DNA from: Lachnospiraceae bacterium
GTDB lineage: Bacteria; Bacillota; Clostridia; Lachnospirales; Lachnospiraceae
Assembly: GCA_017619975.1 (NCBI GenBank)
Contig: JAFZRH010000076.1
Span: forward strand, 1-32,756
Direction: 5' to 3'
Length of the DNA stretch: 32,756 bases
Shown here one piece after another: positions 29,237 through 32,756 of this stretch. A program made the translations under genes and the position numbers. Below the pieces are notes generated by a model, which saw only the letters and a list, made by a program, of their open reading frames with translations, ran no database searches and was not told where the DNA came from. Within the stretch, counting starts at the first letter, position 1. Each line of letters starts with the position of its first letter.

Positions 29237-30841
29237 ATGAAACAACTGATTTTAGCAAGTCACAACGCACACAAGGTCCGGGAGATCCGGGAGCTTTTAG
29301 AGGGGCAGCCGGTCGAGGTCTTAAGCCTTTCCGATATCGCCTGGACCGAAGAAATAGAAGAGAACGGCAGCTCCTTTGAGGAGAACGCACTGATCAAGGC
29401 GCGCCGCATCTATGCGGAGACCGGACGGGCCGTTCTGGCCGATGATTCCGGCCTGGAAGTGGACGCCCTGGATGGCGGTCCGGGCATTTATTCCTCCCGC
29501 TTCATGGGGGAGGAAACACCCTACGAGGAAAAGAATGCGGCCATCATTGCGAAGGTCGAAGGCCTGCCGGAAGAACAGCGCGGGGCGGATTTCCGCTGCG
29601 TGATGGCCTTTGTCTATCCCGGGCCGGACGGAAAGGCGGTGGAAAAGACCGCCGAAGGCCGCGTAAACGGCACGGTGGCGCATCAGACCGCGGGCGGCGG
29701 CGGCTTCGGCTACGATCCGCTCTTTTATCTGCCCGAGCGCGGCTGCACCATGGCCGAACTGAGCGAAGAAGAAAAGAATGCCATTTCCCACCGGGGGAGG
29801 GCCTTAAGGGCTGTCCTGCCGTTTATCCGGGAGTGGCTGACAGAAGATCAGCTTTCCGGAACGGAAAGCAACGAAACGGCCGGGGAGGCTGCCGTCAGCA
29901 GGGAAGAGCCTCCGATTCAGAAAGGAGGAAACATGCGAAGCGAGATCAATCTCCGCTCCTCAGACGACAAGACACAGCTGCGCGGCTATCTCTGGAAGCC
30001 GGAAGGCGAAGTCAAAGGCGTGATCCAGCTGGTCCACGGCATGGAGGAACATATCGTCCGCTATGACGAATTTGCACGCTGGCTGGCCAAAAACGGCTAC
30101 GGCGTGATCGGCCACGATCACCTGGGCCATGGCGGATCCATCAATTCGGAAGAGGATCTGGGTTATTTTGCCAAAGAAAAGGGAAACCAGTGCGTGCTGC
30201 GCGACATGCACGCCTATACGCTCCGGGCAAGAAAAGAATTCCCGGACAAGCCGGTCTTCATGCTCGGCCACAGCATGGGGTCCTTCTTTGCCCGCCGTTA
30301 TGTGAGCATCTATCCGCGCGATCTGGACGGCCTCATTTTAAGCGGCACCGGTCAGAAACCGTATCTGCTCGTGCACGGCGGCAAGCGGATGGCCAAGACC
30401 ATCGCGGTCTTTAAAGGCGACCGTTACCGCAGCAAATTCATCGAAAAGATGGCGCTCGGCAGCCAGCCGCTGGAAAAATGGCTCTGCACCCGTCAGGAAG
30501 TCGTGGACTCCTACCGGGCCGATCCGCTCTGCGGGCAGCCTTTTACGGTCGGCGCCTATGCGAATTTCTTCCGCCTGCTCGAAGAGCTGGCGCTGGAAAA
30601 GGACAAGGACCGCGTGCCGAAGGATCTGCCGATCCTGCTGATCGCCGGCATGAAGGACCCGGTGGGCGACATGTCCAAAGGTGTCTTGAAAGTCTACAAC
30701 CGCTATAAAGCCTGGGGCCTGACGGACGTGGACGCGATCTTCTACAAGGACGACATGCATGAGATCCTGAACGAAGCCGACCGCGAAGACGTCTTCCGCG
30801 ACGTGCTCCACTTCCTGGATACGAGGGTGGAACGCAAATGA
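29237..30841 (+). CDS. Fusion: RdgB-like XTP/dITP diphosphatase + alpha/beta hydrolase
   Basis: A single 534-codon frame. Residues about 1-197 are the non-canonical purine NTP pyrophosphatase RdgB, which cleans dITP and XTP from the nucleotide pool: ASHNAHKVREIRELL, DDSGLEVDALDGGPGIYSSR, FGYDPLFYLPE and SHRGRAL. A 30-35-residue Glu/Ser-rich linker follows. Residues 233-534 form a monoacylglycerol-lipase-like hydrolase: VHGMEEHIVRYDEFA, GHDHLGHGG, the nucleophile elbow GHSMGS, an acid in AGMKDPVGD and His in DDMHEIL. The linker ends QKGGN, the translation of AAAGGAGGAAAC directly before an in-frame ATG at 29933, so the hydrolase (302 residues) probably also starts there. The start ATG 29237 follows the repeat copy B; AGGA is 7 bases upstream. 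The stop overlaps the dgt start by 4 bases. Confidence 0.88.
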   Translation: MKQLILASHNAHKVREIRELLEGQPVEVLSLSDIAWTEEIEENGSSFEENALIKARRIYAETGRAVLADDSGLEVDALDGGPGIYSSRFMGEETPYEEKNAAIIAKVEGLPEEQRGADFRCVMAFVYPGPDGKAVEKTAEGRVNGTVAHQTAGGGGFGYDPLFYLPERGCTMAELSEEEKNAISHRGRALRAVLPFIREWLTEDQLSGTESNETAGEAAVSREEPPIQKGGNMRSEINLRSSDDKTQLRGYLWKPEGEVKGVIQLVHGMEEHIVRYDEFARWLAKNGYGVIGHDHLGHGGSINSEEDLGYFAKEKGNQCVLRDMHAYTLRARKEFPDKPVFMLGHSMGSFFARRYVSIYPRDLDGLILSGTGQKPYLLVHGGKRMAKTIAVFKGDRYRSKFIEKMALGSQPLEKWLCTRQEVVDSYRADPLCGQPFTVGAYANFFRLLEELALEKDKDRVPKDLPILLIAGMKDPVGDMSKGVLKVYNRYKAWGLTDVDAIFYKDDMHEILNEADREDVFRDVLHFLDTRVERK

Positions 30842-31848
30842 CGATCCGCGAGCAGACCGAAGCCATCGAAGAGAAGATCTTAAGTCCCTATGCGGCCTTA
30901 AGCAAAAATTCGCTCGGCCGGGACCGGGAGGACGATCCCTGCCCGCTGCGCACCTGCTACCAGCAGGACCGCGACCGGATCCTGCACTGCAAGGCCTTCC
31001 GGCGATTGAAGGACAAAACGCAGGTCTTTCTGGCGCCGCAGGGAGCGCATTACCGCACGCGCCTGACGCACACGCTGGAGGTCCAGCAGATCGCACGGAC
31101 CGTGGCGCGCGCGCTGCGCCTCAATGAAGACCTGACCGAAGCCATCGCCCTGGGGCACGATCTGGGGCATACGCCCTTCGGCCATGCCGGGGAGCGGGTC
31201 TTAAACGAGCTCTGCCCGGAAGGCTTCAATCACTACGATCAGGGCCTCCGCGTGGTGGAGCGGCTGGAAAAGGACGGAAAGGGCCTGAACCTGACCAAAG
31301 AGGTCCGGGACGGCATCCTGCAGCACCGCGTCGACGGCAAGCCCATGACGCTGGAAGGCAAGGTCGTGCAGCTTTCCGACAAGATCGCCTATATCAATCA
31401 TGACATCGACGACGCCATGCGGGCCGGGCTCTTAAGTGAGGAGATGCTCCCGCGCGAATTTACCGCGGTCCTGGGCCATTCCGTCCGCGAACGGCTGGAT
31501 ACGATGGTGCACGGCATCATCGATTACAGCATCGGCAAGCCGAAGGTCGAGATGGCGCCGCGCGTCAAGGACGCGGTGACCGGCCTGAGGAACTTCATGT
31601 TCAACCACATTTACCTGCACAGCATCGCGAAAGCGGAGGAGGGCAAGGCCCAGGACCTTCTGCGGACGCTGTACGGCTATTACATCGTGCATGATCAGGA
31701 ACTGCCGCACGAATACGTCGAGGCAGTTTGGATCTACAACGAATCCTGGAGCCGGGCGGTCTGCGATTATATCGCAGGCATGACCGACGCCTACGCCATC
31801 GAAAAATACAAGGAACTGTTCCTGCCCAAACCCTGGACGATGACGTAA
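30838..31848 (+). CDS. dgt: Deoxyguanosinetriphosphate triphosphohydrolase-like protein
   Basis: The 336-residue HD-domain protein hydrolyses dNTPs to the deoxynucleoside and triphosphate. The metal-binding HD motif is spread over THTLEVQQIARTVARAL, ALGHDLGHTPFGHAGE and the late SDKIAYINHDIDDAMRAG. The N-terminal SKNSLGRDREDDPCPLRTCY and FRRLKDKTQVF are typical of the Dgt-like type II group. ATGA overlap with the upstream fusion gene indicates coupling, and the order dgt-dnaG is widespread in Clostridia. Both RdgB and Dgt act on the nucleotide pool before replication. Confidence 0.93.
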   Translation: MTIREQTEAIEEKILSPYAALSKNSLGRDREDDPCPLRTCYQQDRDRILHCKAFRRLKDKTQVFLAPQGAHYRTRLTHTLEVQQIARTVARALRLNEDLTEAIALGHDLGHTPFGHAGERVLNELCPEGFNHYDQGLRVVERLEKDGKGLNLTKEVRDGILQHRVDGKPMTLEGKVVQLSDKIAYINHDIDDAMRAGLLSEEMLPREFTAVLGHSVRERLDTMVHGIIDYSIGKPKVEMAPRVKDAVTGLRNFMFNHIYLHSIAKAEEGKAQDLLRTLYGYYIVHDQELPHEYVEAVWIYNESWSRAVCDYIAGMTDAYAIEKYKELFLPKPWTMT

Positions 31849-31857
31849 GACGGTGAA

Positions 31858-31920
31858 AAGCCGCCCTCACCCGGCACAGCCTGAGGGCTGTGCCACCCTC
31901 CTCCGCGTCTGGGGGAGGGC
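31858..31920 (+). repeat. Two-hairpin dispersed repeat, copy C
   Basis: Starts AAGCCGCCCTCACCC. Hairpin 1 is GGCACAGCC (31873-31881) with GGCTGTGCC (31886-31894); hairpin 2 is CCCTCCTCC (31896-31904) with GGGGGAGGG (31911-31919), one wobble. Compared with copy B the hairpin 1 stem has changed on both sides, keeping the pairing. It lies between dgt and dnaG. Confidence 0.85.
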
Positions 31921-31944
31921 AAGGGGGCGAACAGAGGAAATACT

Positions 31945-32756
31945 ATGCCGCTGTATCCGGAAGAATTGATCGAGGAAGTGCGAAGCCGCAGCGATATCGC
32001 CGCGGTCATCGGCGCGCGCATCAAACTGACGCGCAAAGGCGCGAATCTCTGGGCCTGCTGCCCCTTCCACAACGAAAAGACCCCTTCCTTCTCCGTCTCT
32101 CCGGGCAAGCAGATGTACTACTGCTTCGGCTGCGGCGCCGGCGGCAACGTCATCACCTTCCTGATGAACTACGACAATATCAGTTTTCAGGACGCCATGA
32201 CGGAACTGGCCGCCCGCGCCGGCATCACGCTCCCCGAACGGGAGATGAGCGAGGATGAGAAAAAGAAGGAGAGGACCCGTCAGCGCTATTTCGCCCTGAA
32301 CGGCGAAGCTGCGAAGTACTTTTACTATTTGCTGCGGGATCCGGCCGGAAAGACGGGCATGGATTATTTCAGGCGCCGGGGGCTCTCGGAAGAAACGATG
32401 CGGCGCTTCGGACTGGGCTTCGCTTCCTCGCAGTATGACGATCTGTACCGTCATCTGAAAAAGAAGGGCTTTCAGGATGATGAAATGCTGGCCCTTTCCC
32501 TGATCCGCTTTTCCGAGGACCGTGGGGCGAGAGACTTCTTCTTCAACCGCGTCATGTTTCCGATCCTGGACCGCTCGAACCGGGTCATCGGTTTCGGCGG
32601 CCGGGTCCTGGACAGCAGCAAGCCGAAGTACATGAACTCGCAGGAAACACCGGTCTTTGACAAGGGCCGCAATCTGTACGGCCTGAATCTGGCGCGCTCC
32701 AGCCGCCGTCCTTACTTCCTCCTCTGCGAGGGCTACATGGACGTGATCTCCCTGCA
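31945..32756 (+). CDS. dnaG: DNA primase, N-terminal part
   Basis: The open frame runs from ATG 31945 off the right edge (270 whole codons). The N-terminal CHC2 zinc finger is complete: CCPFHNEKTPSFSV and YYCFGCGAGGNVITFL. The RNA polymerase domain begins with the conserved KEKERTRQRY-like linker, then FGLGFAS, RVMFPILD, VIGFGGRVL and PKYMNSQETPVFDKGRNLYG. The window ends within the TOPRIM motif LLCEGYMDV. It makes RNA primers for the replisome. AGAGG lies about 8 bases before the ATG. In Clostridia rpoD usually follows, which cannot be checked here. Confidence 0.95.
   Translation, partial: MPLYPEELIEEVRSRSDIAAVIGARIKLTRKGANLWACCPFHNEKTPSFSVSPGKQMYYCFGCGAGGNVITFLMNYDNISFQDAMTELAARAGITLPEREMSEDEKKKERTRQRYFALNGEAAKYFYYLLRDPAGKTGMDYFRRRGLSEETMRRFGLGFASSQYDDLYRHLKKKGFQDDEMLALSLIRFSEDRGARDFFFNRVMFPILDRSNRVIGFGGRVLDSSKPKYMNSQETPVFDKGRNLYGLNLARSSRRPYFLLCEGYMDVISL

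Noticed and set aside
23321-32756. A defence island or phage region in the right third of the window
   Set aside because: All genes there are housekeeping (scpAB, trmK, pfk, rlmL, rdgB, dgt, dnaG); Dgt is in its usual dnaG context, so an antiphage role is not suggested by position.

Overview
The window reads as a chromosomal stretch of a GC-rich anaerobic member of the Bacillota (class Clostridia; family not resolved). The grounds are strong AGGAGG-type ribosome binding sites, the scpA-scpB and dgt-dnaG blocks, a phosphofructokinase with the pyrophosphate-type signature, a CyuA-type iron-sulfur protein, a ferredoxin-tailed aldo/keto reductase and a DUF4353-type lipoprotein. No rRNA, tRNA, CRISPR array, prophage or complete insertion sequence was seen.

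Layout. 1-1486: the end of a GNAT acetyltransferase, a HAD-like protein, and a decayed second copy of the GNAT gene. 1487-4790 (minus strand): two membrane proteins (one DUF5058-like) and a membrane-anchored M20 peptidase, separated by a 349-base gap packed with structured repeats. 4979-14558 (plus strand): a long, tightly spaced run. It opens with an unusual envelope module: a GAF domain fused to a degenerate ABC ATPase, an FtsX-like permease with long coiled coils, a 44-residue protein and a zinc-ribbon/TPR membrane protein. It continues with rfbB, rfbD, msrA, a family 2 glycosyltransferase, acpS and a DUF2752 protein. 14646-15726: a low-GC island with a probable NTF2-fold immunity protein and an unknown membrane protein. 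15945-19748: threonine catabolism (tdh, kbl) plus a CyuA-family protein. 19902-21614: a lipoprotein. 21807-22407: a HicAB toxin-antitoxin pair. 22475-26491: a phosphoesterase, scpA, scpB, and a TrmK-aldo/keto reductase fusion. 26633-27856: a PPi-type phosphofructokinase. 28028-32756: an RlmL-like methyltransferase, an RdgB-alpha/beta hydrolase fusion, dgt and the start of dnaG.

The strongest candidate for something undescribed is non-coding. A 113-114 nt element occurs just upstream of the M20 peptidase gene (minus strand) and just upstream of kbl (plus strand), in the sense orientation both times. Its flanks and internal-loop bases are identical, while two of its stems differ by compensatory changes, as expected of a selected RNA (or single-stranded DNA) fold. 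A shorter hairpin of the same design lies beside the first copy. A second family of about 60 nt, with two hairpins, occurs three times, always sense-oriented upstream of a gene, and a fragment of it appears to have been absorbed into a phosphoesterase coding sequence.

Other notable points: an ABC-type ATPase that has lost the Walker A lysine, and two in-frame gene fusions (TrmK-AKR and RdgB-hydrolase) that both still carry the ribosome binding site and start codon of the downstream partner. All assignments come from reading the sequence by eye; no database search was run.
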